DNA of 51,615 nucleotides from Myxococcales bacterium (lineage in GTDB: Bacteria; Myxococcota_A; UBA796; GCA-2862545). The translations under genes and the position numbers were made by a program. The notes below the pieces were generated by a model. The model ran no database searches and was not told the DNA's origin. It saw only the letters and a list, made by a program, of their open reading frames with translations. Where the stretch lies: NCBI GenBank assembly GCA_019634415.1, contig JAHQVJ010000194.1:1-51615 (forward strand). Reading direction: 5' to 3'. How positions within the stretch are numbered: the first letter of the stretch is position 1; every line of letters starts with the position of its first letter. Below, piece by piece: positions 24,791 to 32,460 of this stretch.

Positions 24791-26223
24791 ACGACACACG
24801 GCGTTGGCGGCTGCGGCCCGCCCTTCCCTCGGACGTGGACGGAATCGTCGCGGTCCACCTGGCCGCCTTTCGCGACCTGGTGGAGCTGCGCTTCGACTGG
24901 GACCCCGAGTTCCAGGCCCACGGGACCCGCACGGACGTCCGGCAGCACCTGGAGCAGTGGCAGGTGCTCGAGGTCCCCGACCCCCACGGCACGAGGACCA
25001 TGGGCAGCCTGTGGTGTTCTCGCGACGACGAGGGTGTCTGCTTCGTGAACCGGATCACGGTTCATCCCGAGGTCCAGGGGCAAGGAATCGGTGGGCAGAT
25101 CCTGGCAGACCTGCAAGCCCGCGAGCCCGTCCTGCGCCTGTCGGTGTGGGACGTCAACCGGGCGCGTCCGCTGTACCGGCGCCTCGGCTTCGTGGAGACC
25201 CACCAGGAGGGGTACCGCGTGAAGATGACCTGGTCTCGAGAGCGTCCGCCCCGACGCGGGGCCACCGTGCCCGAGTCGCTGGATGCCGTCGACGCCGAGT
25301 GGTTCGCCGCAGTGCTCGGCGTGCCGGTGACCTCGGCTCGACGCGTACCACCGCTCGCCGGGTTCGCAGGGACCTCGAAGGTCGCGCGCTTCCTGCTGCA
25401 GGGCGAGGGCCCCACGAGCGTGGTCCTCAAGCTCGGCCACATGCCCCGCGTGCACTCCATGTACGAGCGGGAGATCGCGACCTACCGGCGCCTCCACCAG
25501 CTTCCGGCCCCCGGTCTGCACGCCGTGCTCGACGAAGGACAGCGCGTGGTGATGGTGCTCGAGGATCTGACCGACCGAGCCCCCGGCCATGCCATCGAGG
25601 GAGCCGACGAGGCCCGTGGCAGGTCGCTGCTCACGGAAGTGGCGGCTTGGCAGCGTGCCACGTGGGAGCGCGATCCCGAGTGGCCGCCGCGCAAGGTGCT
25701 GCCCGATGGCAACAGCCACCAGGCGCGTGCGCGAGGTGGCTGGGAGCGCATGGACCACGACCGCTTCGCCACCGATCCCGAGACCGAGCGCGCGATCCTG
25801 GCGCTCCTCGACGACCTCCCCGCAGCGATGGAGGCATTGGCAGGCGGGCCCCACGCGCTGTCGCACTGCGACCTACACGCCGAGAACGTGGTCTTCGATG
25901 GTGAGCGCGCGATCGTGCTCGACTGGCAGAACACCACGATGGCGCCGGCGGCCATCGATCTCGGCGGAGCCTTGGTCTGCGTGCACCCCGACGTGCTGGC
26001 GACGCGTGGGGACTCCCTGCTCGTCCACTATCTGGAAGCGTTGGGACAGCCGTGGTCGCCCCCGGAGGTGGGTGCCCAGCTGCGAGGTGCGGTGGCCTAC
26101 CAGCTAGGAGCGCTGGCGTGGCTCGCCGACGAGGCTCCCACCACGCACAGATCACCAGCGGTGATCCAGGGGCACTGGATCCGACTGGGCAGCCTGGCGC
26201 GGAAGTTCGGTCGAGCTGGATGA
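24787..26223 (+). CDS. GNAT acetyltransferase-phosphotransferase fusion
   Basis: This 478-residue protein joins two enzyme folds. Residues about 5-155 are a GNAT acetyltransferase with acetyl-CoA motif NRITVHPEVQGQGIGGQIL and the end strand LYRRLGFVETHQEGY. Residues about 165-470 are an aminoglycoside-phosphotransferase/ecdysteroid-kinase-like domain. It has the N-lobe Lys in TSVVLKLGH, the catalytic loop LSHCDLHAENVVFD (Asp about 362) and the Mg-binding Asp in AIVLDWQNT. Both folds modify small molecules, so a dual modifying enzyme is plausible, but the substrate is unknown. Translation is coupled to the upstream flavoprotein by ATGA. Confidence 0.85.
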   Translation: MNDTRRWRLRPALPSDVDGIVAVHLAAFRDLVELRFDWDPEFQAHGTRTDVRQHLEQWQVLEVPDPHGTRTMGSLWCSRDDEGVCFVNRITVHPEVQGQGIGGQILADLQAREPVLRLSVWDVNRARPLYRRLGFVETHQEGYRVKMTWSRERPPRRGATVPESLDAVDAEWFAAVLGVPVTSARRVPPLAGFAGTSKVARFLLQGEGPTSVVLKLGHMPRVHSMYEREIATYRRLHQLPAPGLHAVLDEGQRVVMVLEDLTDRAPGHAIEGADEARGRSLLTEVAAWQRATWERDPEWPPRKVLPDGNSHQARARGGWERMDHDRFATDPETERAILALLDDLPAAMEALAGGPHALSHCDLHAENVVFDGERAIVLDWQNTTMAPAAIDLGGALVCVHPDVLATRGDSLLVHYLEALGQPWSPPEVGAQLRGAVAYQLGALAWLADEAPTTHRSPAVIQGHWIRLGSLARKFGRAG

Positions 26224-26246
26224 CGAAGGCCAGGCGGCGGCAGACG

Positions 26247-27401
26247 TCAGAGCAAGCCACAGGTGAACACCGACGCACGCGGACCCGCCCAGCACATCAG
26301 CCGCTGGGCCGCAGCGCGAACATCCCGGGTGCTCCCCTGCCCCGTCTGCAGCTCCTGTAGGGAAGCCTGCAGCGCCCCCCTCGCCGTGGCCCCCCACACG
26401 GCCGTCTCCGGGGCCGCGAGGGCCTCCGTCAGGAGGGTCCGCACGGCCGCTCGGTCGTGCTCGGGTCGCGGAGCTGGGCTCCAGCGAATCGAAGGCCCTG
26501 CCCCCAGCCTCCGGACGAGGGCCTCGAGCCACCTCGCCTCGGCACCCAGCTTGTCGTAGTCCAGCGCCTCGGATGTGTCCCGCGGCGTGTGGTACCGGTC
26601 GTTCTGGCCGTCCGTCAGGAACAACACGGGGATCCGATGCGCCCGGAAGACCTCGTAGTCCGACCACACCATCGAGGGCCCCACCACCATCTCCTCCACC
26701 AACGACAAGCTCGCCTGCTGTACGCGATGCAACGCTGTGGTGGGGGTGGCCTCGGCAGCTGCCCAGAGCTGTGGGGACGTCTCGGCACCGAGGGCGAAGG
26801 TCGTGCCGTACCCGTCCCACAGCCCGCCACCCAACAGATCGAGCACCACCACGGCGCCCACCCGATCGAGGGCCACCGTGGGGTGCGCGTGCCAGTAGCG
26901 CGAGCCCATCTGACTCGTGAGGAACGTCGGAGGCTCCTCCGCGTCCCAGAAGGCCAGGATCACGTCCCGCTCGGCGGGAGCCTCCGCCAGAGCGCAGCCC
27001 ACCTGCAGCAACGCGCCGACCGCCGCCGCGTTGTCCTGCGCACCGGGATGTGTGCGCCATCCCAGGTCCTGGTGATCGTAGTGGGCGCTGACCACGATGA
27101 CCTGAGGGTCCTGGCCCACCCCTGCGACCCGACCCAGGAGGTTCGTGCCTCGCCCTGTCCGAATGGCCTGTCGAAAGCCCTGCTCGCCCGCAGGCTGCAC
27201 GCCGCACGCCCGAAGCTGGTCGACCAACATGCGCTGCACGATCGCCGACCCCGGCGACCCCTCCTCCCGCCCGTCCAACGCTGGGTCCGCCAGCGTCCGA
27301 ACGACCGCCGGGAGCGCGGCGCCGCCTCGCACCTCCTCCGCCGACCACACGGGACGCTCAGGCGCCGAGGCACAACACAGAAGCGTCAGGCTGATCCACA
27401 T
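26247..27401 (-). CDS. M28 family zinc aminopeptidase
   Basis: This 384-residue protein has the M28 metallopeptidase fold, which removes N-terminal residues from peptides using two zinc ions. The expected ligands are present: H107 in VSAHYDH, D123 in GAQDNAAAVG, the catalytic Glu pair in FWDAEE (155-156) and a His in RYHTPRDT. A short hydrophobic start (MWISLTLLCCAS) may be a lipoprotein-type signal, so the enzyme is probably exported. The N-terminal part LADPALDGREEGSPGS is typical of secreted M28 peptidases. It converges with the GNAT-kinase gene across 23 bases. Confidence 0.87.
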   Translation of the reverse strand: MWISLTLLCCASAPERPVWSAEEVRGGAALPAVVRTLADPALDGREEGSPGSAIVQRMLVDQLRACGVQPAGEQGFRQAIRTGRGTNLLGRVAGVGQDPQVIVVSAHYDHQDLGWRTHPGAQDNAAAVGALLQVGCALAEAPAERDVILAFWDAEEPPTFLTSQMGSRYWHAHPTVALDRVGAVVVLDLLGGGLWDGYGTTFALGAETSPQLWAAAEATPTTALHRVQQASLSLVEEMVVGPSMVWSDYEVFRAHRIPVLFLTDGQNDRYHTPRDTSEALDYDKLGAEARWLEALVRRLGAGPSIRWSPAPRPEHDRAAVRTLLTEALAAPETAVWGATARGALQASLQELQTGQGSTRDVRAAAQRLMCWAGPRASVFTCGLL

Positions 27402-27511
27402 GCGACACAGGACATCGGAGTGACCTGCCTGGATGTGAGAATTCTGTAGGACGACGCTCGCCCTCCCGGCAGGGACCCTACCTCGAAATCAGCGCCAATC
27501 GTGACTGGCGG

Positions 27512-27844
27512 TCACTCTTCCACCGCCGCCACCAGCCGCTCGATCGCCTCGTCCCACTGCTCCGAGATGCGAGCGAGGTACGCCCGAGCCTGAAGCACCG
27601 CGCCCGACTCGATCGCGAAACGGCTCTCCCGCCCGATGCGCTCGCACCGCACGATGCCCGCATCCTCGAGCACCCGCAGGTGCTTGGTGACCGCCTGACG
27701 CGACAGCTCCAGGCCCTCCGTCAGCGCGGTGATCGAGCGCTGCCGCCCGTCGCTGAGGCGCGACACCAGCTGAAGCCGCGTGGCGTCTCCCAGCGCCGCG
27801 AACACCGGCGCCGGACTGCCGTGACGTGTCCTAGCCCTCGACAT
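27512..27844 (-). CDS. ArsR-family transcriptional regulator
   Basis: This 110-residue winged-helix regulator is of the ArsR/SdpR type. It contains VFAALGDATRLQLVSRLSDG (helix 1-2), the recognition helix SRQAVTKHLRVLEDAGIV and the wing RIGRESRFAIES. There is no metal-binding Cys pair, which fits the non-metal ArsR group often paired with SRPBCC proteins. ATG 27844 overlaps the end of the SRPBCC gene by 14 bases, so the two form one operon with the regulator second. It probably represses the operon by binding the GCAACC/GGTTGC palindrome at 28334-28349. Confidence 0.9.
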   Translation of the reverse strand: MSRARTRHGSPAPVFAALGDATRLQLVSRLSDGRQRSITALTEGLELSRQAVTKHLRVLEDAGIVRCERIGRESRFAIESGAVLQARAYLARISEQWDEAIERLVAAVEE

Positions 27845-28289
27845 GAGCGGCCACATATCCGGCCTGCAGATCCCACCCCTCCGCGTTCGAGCGCAGGATC
27901 TCCAGCCGCTTCGCCTCTGGGAACTGGAGAAAGCCGGACTCGGTGATCGTGAGGCGCGTCCCGTCGCTCACAGGCTCCAAGCGAAACTCCACGACCACCT
28001 TCGCGCCATCGTCGTAGCGGGTGTCGGGATCGACGGCACTGGGCGGCCACGAGAAGACGAACAGCCGCTCCTCCACCATCTGCTCGGTGACGGACTCCCA
28101 CCTCACGTGCTCGTGACCGGGGGACGTGATGCGCCCAGTGGTGAGCTTGCCCACCTCGAACGGACCGTCCAGGCTGACCCGGAACCACTGCCCGAACTCC
28201 CTGTGGTCGGTGAGGGCACGCCACACCCGCGGCACCTCGGCGTTCAGCTCGACGATCTTCACGATGCGATCCGGATCGTTGGCAGACAT
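27831..28289 (-). CDS. SRPBCC (AHSA1-like) domain protein
   Basis: This 152-residue protein has the START/AHSA1-type helix-grip fold. Hallmarks are the opening strand IVKIVELNAEVPRVWRAL with HREFGQWF, then LEPVSDGTRLTITESGF and the final helix with the conserved Gly-Trp (NAEGWDLQAGYVAAHVE). These proteins bind hydrophobic ligands; the ligand here is unknown. ATG 28289 sits six bases after GGAG. Upstream lies a palindromic operator, downstream and overlapping is the ArsR gene. This SRPBCC-ArsR pair is a widespread arrangement. Confidence 0.88.
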   Translation of the reverse strand: MSANDPDRIVKIVELNAEVPRVWRALTDHREFGQWFRVSLDGPFEVGKLTTGRITSPGHEHVRWESVTEQMVEERLFVFSWPPSAVDPDTRYDDGAKVVVEFRLEPVSDGTRLTITESGFLQFPEAKRLEILRSNAEGWDLQAGYVAAHVEG

Positions 28290-28333
28290 GAGCATCTCCT
28301 TCGAGACCCACTAAGCGACCTCCGTCCAATTGC

Positions 28334-28349
28334 GCAACCTTTTGGTTGC
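28334..28349. promoter_or_regulatory. Palindromic operator, probable ArsR site
   Basis: GCAACC-TTTT-GGTTGC is a perfect 6-bp inverted repeat with a 4-base centre, 45 bases upstream of the SRPBCC start. The CAACC...GGTTG pattern matches, from memory, sites in front of other SRPBCC-ArsR operons. Its position suits repression of that operon by its own ArsR protein. Confidence 0.6.
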
Positions 28350-28409
28350 ACATTTAGGCGATATCCCGACTGCGCACCACTAAAGCCGACAATACGGCCA
28401 CGATCCGGT

Positions 28410-28448
28410 AAACTAGTAGCTTTAGTTTTTAAACTACAGTACGTAGTT
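28410..28448. promoter_or_regulatory. Alternating AAACTA/TAGTTT half-sites, probable TetR operator
   Basis: This AT-rich stretch, unlike the surrounding GC-rich DNA, holds AAACTA (28410-28415), TAGTTT (28423-28428), AAACTA (28431-28436) and GTAGTT (28443-28448). They form overlapping inverted repeats: TAGTTTTTAAACTA is a perfect palindrome-type site, and AACTAC/GTAGTT repeats with a 5-base centre. It ends 28 bases before the hydrolase start, where an autoregulatory TetR dimer pair would bind. Confidence 0.6.
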
Positions 28449-28476
28449 AAAGCATGTAGCGATGGAGAGTGGCCTC

Positions 28477-29289
28477 ATGAGTGCAGCGATTCGGGTGCAG
28501 GGCAGGCAGGTGGCGTACGAGACCTTCGGCAGCGGTGGACCGCAGATCGTCGCACTGCCGGGCATCGGCGACACGCGAGCGAGCTACCGTCACCTGGCAC
28601 CGTTGCTGGTGCAGGCCGGCTTCACGGTCCACGCCATGGACCTACGGGGACACGGCGAGTCCGACAGCGGCTTCGGGTCGTACACCAGCGAAGACATCGG
28701 GGACGACGTCGTCGCCCTCCTCGACGAGCTCGACCTGCAGGGCGCGATCCTGCTCGGCAACTCGGTGGGGGCCGCGGCGAGCGCTCATGCCTCGCTGTGC
28801 TCGAGCCGAGTCGCCGGATTCGTGTCGCTGAGCGGATTCGTGAGCGACCCTCCGTACTTCGGACTCATCCGACCGCTGCTGTCGATCGCGTTCGGCTGGC
28901 CGTGGGGTGTGTCGCTGTGGGGTCGCTACCGCAAGACACTGTTCGCGACCCCACCTGCAGATCTGGAGGAGAATCACTCTGCCGTGCTCCAGAACCTGCG
29001 GGAACCTGGGCGTCTTCGGGCCGTCCGGTTGATGATGTGCGCCTCGAAGGCCGCCACCGCAGCCAGGCTGCACGAGGTCTCGGTGCCTGCCCTGATCGCG
29101 ATGGGGGCCCAGGATCCCGACTTCCCGGATCCCGCCGCCGAGGCGAAGCGCCAAGCCGATGAGCTCGGCGGAGACAACTCGGTGGTGATGATCGAAGGGG
29201 CGGGTCACTATCCCCAGGTCGAGCGGCCGCAGGAGACGGCCGCTGCGATCGAGGCCTTCGTGAAGCGGACGGTTCAAGGTGGGGCGTAG
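28477..29289 (+). CDS. Alpha/beta hydrolase
   Basis: This 270-residue hydrolase has the canonical fold: VALPGIGDTRASYRHL (oxyanion loop), AMDLRGHGESDSGFG, the nucleophile elbow LLGNSVGAAAS (Ser), catalytic Asp in MGAQDPDFP and catalytic His in GAGHYPQVERP. The start is placed at ATG 28477 behind GGAGAG; an in-frame ATG at 28462 is possible. It overlaps the TetR gene by 11 bases, and an operator-like repeat lies just upstream, so it is probably induced when its TetR repressor binds a ligand, perhaps its own substrate. The substrate is unknown. Confidence 0.87.
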   Translation: MSAAIRVQGRQVAYETFGSGGPQIVALPGIGDTRASYRHLAPLLVQAGFTVHAMDLRGHGESDSGFGSYTSEDIGDDVVALLDELDLQGAILLGNSVGAAASAHASLCSSRVAGFVSLSGFVSDPPYFGLIRPLLSIAFGWPWGVSLWGRYRKTLFATPPADLEENHSAVLQNLREPGRLRAVRLMMCASKAATAARLHEVSVPALIAMGAQDPDFPDPAAEAKRQADELGGDNSVVMIEGAGHYPQVERPQETAAAIEAFVKRTVQGGA

Positions 29290-29878
29290 GAAGGGACCCG
29301 CGCTGACCGCGCGCGAGGTGGTCGACGCCGCCATCGCGATCGTGCAGGGGGAAGGCGCCGAAGCACTCGGCATCTCCCGCGTGGCGCGCGCAGTGGGGAT
29401 CCGCCCCGCGTCGATGTACAACCACGTGGCGTCGGGCGATGCACTCGCGAGGGCCGTCTCCCGGGAGGGAACCCGGCAGCTCCTGCAAGCCCTGAAGGCC
29501 GCGGTGCGCGGCGTGGTCGCACCGGCTGAGCAGCTCCGGCGGCTCGCGCACCAGCTGCGCGCGTGGGCGCGCGACAACGGCGGCCTGTACGCGCTGATGG
29601 CACGCGTCGAGCCGGACCACGACGATGTGCAGGCCATGCCCATGATCCAGGATCTGCTTGATCTGTTCGAGCGTCCGCTAGGGCAGCTCGGCGTGATCGA
29701 GGAGCACAGGGTGCACGCCATGCGCTCCTTCCGATCCGCGATCCACGGATTCGTCCTGCTCGAGACGAGCGGACAGTTCCAGCTCGCAGACGACGTCGAG
29801 CACAGCTTCGCATGGATGGTCGACGGGTTGATTCGGGGTCTCGTCAGCCAAGGCCCGGACGAGCCCCCTGGGGCTTGA
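29279..29878 (+). CDS. TetR-family transcriptional repressor
   Basis: This 199-residue regulator has the TetR N-terminal helix-turn-helix: LTAREVVDAAIAIVQGEG, then ISRVARAVGIRPASMYNHV with the tyrosine-His DNA contact pattern. The C-terminal ligand domain contains RSFRSAIHGFVLLETSG, a motif of the WHG-type TetR C-terminal family. It starts at GTG 29279 inside the end of the hydrolase gene, so both are co-translated. The likely target is the AAACTA/TAGTTT repeat array ahead of the operon; no evidence shows the effector. Confidence 0.88.
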   Translation: MGRRKGPALTAREVVDAAIAIVQGEGAEALGISRVARAVGIRPASMYNHVASGDALARAVSREGTRQLLQALKAAVRGVVAPAEQLRRLAHQLRAWARDNGGLYALMARVEPDHDDVQAMPMIQDLLDLFERPLGQLGVIEEHRVHAMRSFRSAIHGFVLLETSGQFQLADDVEHSFAWMVDGLIRGLVSQGPDEPPGA

Positions 29879-30128
29879 CCCGCACGACGCGAGTACCGAT
29901 ACTGAACGAGTCGAGGCGTGGTTCCACGTTGGGCTCTCCTTCCCCTCGACGCGCATAGGTCAACCCTCGCGGGACGAGTGGACTTGGAGGGCCGCTTCCG
30001 CTGCGAGGCATCGGTATGCCTCGTGGCGACGAGCGACTCGGACGGGTGCGAATGCACTCGTGAAGAGGTCCACATGACGTGTGTTTCGAAGTCGAACATC
30101 CCCCACCTGTCTCGCGCGGGGGTGAGCC

Positions 30129-30671
30129 GTGGCTGATCGTAGGCCCCGTGGTCAGCGCCCCCGGAGGCGCGGAGGCAGAGGACGCCTGGCCGATCGCGCG
30201 ATGGTCGAGCGGCAGCAACAGCACGTGTCCGCACTCCAGGCACAGCTGCAGCCAGAGGTGGATGCCCTCGTCCACCGCTCCCGGATGGAGGTGGTGGACC
30301 AGGTCCGAGCCCAGGCCACCCAGCTCGCCACGCAGCGGGTGGATGGCGACGTGGAGGCGGTGGTCGAGGCTACCCTCGACGAGATCTTCGGCCTCGGGCC
30401 ACTGGAGCCGCTGCTGCGGGACCCGGCTCATCACACCATCGTGATCGAGGGGGCCCAGGTGTTCGTCCAGGACGGACCGGTGGCCTGGACGTTCCGAGAC
30501 GAGGCACACGCCCGCAGCGTCGTCGGCCGCATCCTCGCCGCGGTGGGCATGGAGCTGGACGACGCGCTCGATGGCTCCGCCGCAGGGGTCACCGCGACCA
30601 TGCTCGATGGCAGCACGGTGGCGGTGCGACTCGATGGAGCCGTGATGCGGGCCGAGATCACGCGTCCCTGA
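30129..30671 (+). CDS. Stand-alone CpaF-type N-terminal domain protein
   Basis: This 180-residue protein starts at GTG 30129 behind GGGGGTGA. An Arg-rich tail (RRPRGQRPRRRGGRGR) and a long helix lead into residues about 80-170, which resemble the N-terminal domain of CpaF/TadA secretion ATPases: IFGLGPLEPLLRDP, IVIEGAQVFVQDG, FRDEAHARSVVGRI and ATMLDGSTVAVRLDG. The protein stops where the ATPase core would begin, so there is no Walker A, Walker B or catalytic Glu. No Tad pilus genes are nearby. It may be a regulator, a DNA- or RNA-associated adaptor, or a remnant; the intact short frame argues against recent decay. Confidence 0.6.
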   Translation: MADRRPRGQRPRRRGGRGRLADRAMVERQQQHVSALQAQLQPEVDALVHRSRMEVVDQVRAQATQLATQRVDGDVEAVVEATLDEIFGLGPLEPLLRDPAHHTIVIEGAQVFVQDGPVAWTFRDEAHARSVVGRILAAVGMELDDALDGSAAGVTATMLDGSTVAVRLDGAVMRAEITRP

Positions 30672-30672
30672 T

Positions 30673-32427
30673 CTACAGCACCCCAGTGGTGTCGTGCTTC
30701 GAGGTCTTCCGGCGAACGGTCAGCCCGGCGCTGTCGTTCGTCGTGAGCCAGATCGTCGGGCCCGGAACGTCGGGTAGAGGTTGCCCCCCCACGTCCTGCA
30801 CGTTGTCGATGAACAGCGGCAGGTGGGGCATCTCCACCGCGCGCCGCAGCGCGTTGCGCAGGAAGGCGTCCGCGACCACCTGGCGGCCTCGGCTCGCCAG
30901 CCACCAGGGCCGACCGTCGATGAGGACGGTCACTGCCGGGTTCTCGCCGAACTCCAGCGTCACGGGCCCCATGGAGCCCAGCGCCCTCGCCTGCTGAGCC
31001 GCGACGATGGAGGGCGCCTTGCGGACCGCATCGAGCACCGCGTCCCACTTGGCCGCGTCGTGCTCGGACCCTTCGAGGCGCTCGGTCTCCGTCTGCACTT
31101 CCTGCCGAGCCGCGGCCAGCTCCTCCTCCTGGCGTTGCTTCAGGCTCTCGAGCGCCGCTGCGCGAGCAACGAGCCCCTTCACCCGCTCCATGTCCTCGGT
31201 CGAGGGACGCTCGCTCGCCGGAGGCTCGGGCAGATCCACCCCCTCGGGGGGCTCGGGACGCTCGCCGAGGGCTGCCACCGAACGCTTCCACTGGGCGTGC
31301 TGGGTCGCCTGGCCCTCGGCCGCCGTCGCGGCCTGCATGGCGTCGTTCAACGTGGCCTGGGCCGCCTGCCACGCCGCATTGGCCGCCGCCAGCTGCTCGC
31401 CCAGCGCCGCCAGCTGCTCGTCGAGCTGCGTCGCCATCGCCTCGCCGGTGGTCCAGCCCGGGCGCTGACAGGTCGGACACACGTCGCTGCCCGTGCCGAA
31501 CATCTGCCGCTGCATGGTGTACATCTGCTGCTGCCCGGCGAGCTGCTGCACGGTCTGCATGGCCGCCTGCGTGGCCGCCTGGGCCTTCGGAACGGCCTTG
31601 GCATCCACCTTGGACCGCTCGGGCTCCTCCCCCAGCGCCTCCCGCCGTCGGTCCCAGTCTGCGGCCGCCGCGACCAGCGCCGCCGCCTCCCGCGAGCCTC
31701 GCGTGACCTCCTCGTAGGCCTCCCAGGCACGCACTCGCTCCACCAGCTCCTCGGGCACCTCGTCCTCGCCCGCCGCCGCCTGCGAGGCGTCCAGCAAGGC
31801 GTCGAGGCGCTCCCGGGCGAGCTGGAGCCGACCGCTCGCCTCGTCGCGACGCTTGCGTGCGTCGCGGCGCTTGGACGAGGCCTGGGAGTCCGTGAGCGTC
31901 AGGTCGGCGTCGTCCACCGTGAACCCCGCCTCCTCGATCGCACTGCGCAGGATGTCCTCGGTGCCCACGGAGGGCAAGACACGAGCCAGCAGGTCGCGGA
32001 ACTTGCGCGCGTTGCCCCCCACCAGCGTGGTCCAGTGCATGGGAGCGAGCACGGTGACCACCGCGTCCGGGTCCTCGCCGAGCTTGCCCAGCGCCGTCGC
32101 GAAGGAGGCCTCGCTGCTGTAGCTGGAGTCGTCCTGTGCCGGACCGAGGGAGCGGGTGGTGCTCCTGGACCGCGTGATCGTGCGCCGCACCGTGAGGCCG
32201 GAGTCGAGGGTCAGCTCGACGAGCGCCCGCTTGCCTTGATCGTGTACGGCCTCGGGACGAAACCGGCCGCCCACGCTCCGGCCGTACAGCGCGAACACCA
32301 CGGCCTCCACGAGGAAGCTCTTGCCCGACTCCGATGGTCCCGTGACGTTGTTCTCCCCTCGGGGATCGAACTCCGCCCGAAAGTCCAGGTGGGGCCCCAG
32401 TCCCGCGATTCGGATCCTCTTCAGCAC
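30673..32427 (-). CDS. Rad50-like SMC-family ATPase with zinc-hook motif
   Basis: This 584-residue protein is built like a short Rad50/SbcC. It has an N-terminal Walker A, GPSESGKS (residues 30-37), helical coiled-coil arms rich in Ala, Glu and Gln, a central CPTC (C317, C320) at the zinc-hook position, and a C-terminal half with a signature-like LASRGRQVVADAF and Walker B PLFIDN. The Walker B Asp is followed by Asn, not the usual Glu. Such proteins usually act on DNA ends with a nuclease (Mre11/SbcD), but none is encoded here. GTG 32427 follows GGGGAGGATGC. The start faces the kinase gene across 33 bases. Confidence 0.8.
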   Translation of the reverse strand: MLKRIRIAGLGPHLDFRAEFDPRGENNVTGPSESGKSFLVEAVVFALYGRSVGGRFRPEAVHDQGKRALVELTLDSGLTVRRTITRSRSTTRSLGPAQDDSSYSSEASFATALGKLGEDPDAVVTVLAPMHWTTLVGGNARKFRDLLARVLPSVGTEDILRSAIEEAGFTVDDADLTLTDSQASSKRRDARKRRDEASGRLQLARERLDALLDASQAAAGEDEVPEELVERVRAWEAYEEVTRGSREAAALVAAAADWDRRREALGEEPERSKVDAKAVPKAQAATQAAMQTVQQLAGQQQMYTMQRQMFGTGSDVCPTCQRPGWTTGEAMATQLDEQLAALGEQLAAANAAWQAAQATLNDAMQAATAAEGQATQHAQWKRSVAALGERPEPPEGVDLPEPPASERPSTEDMERVKGLVARAAALESLKQRQEEELAAARQEVQTETERLEGSEHDAAKWDAVLDAVRKAPSIVAAQQARALGSMGPVTLEFGENPAVTVLIDGRPWWLASRGRQVVADAFLRNALRRAVEMPHLPLFIDNVQDVGGQPLPDVPGPTIWLTTNDSAGLTVRRKTSKHDTTGVL

Positions 32428-32460
32428 GCATCCTCCCCGCACCTGCTCTACCATGTCGAC

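Noticed and set aside
29879..30128. Possible small gene in the largest intergenic gap
   Set aside because: The open frame here has no good start site and no protein-like composition; I see no hairpin or riboswitch either.
30781..32460. Upstream extension of the kinase frame over the Rad50-like gene
   Set aside because: The extension is antisense to the Rad50-like gene and protein-like sequence starts only at ATG 32461.
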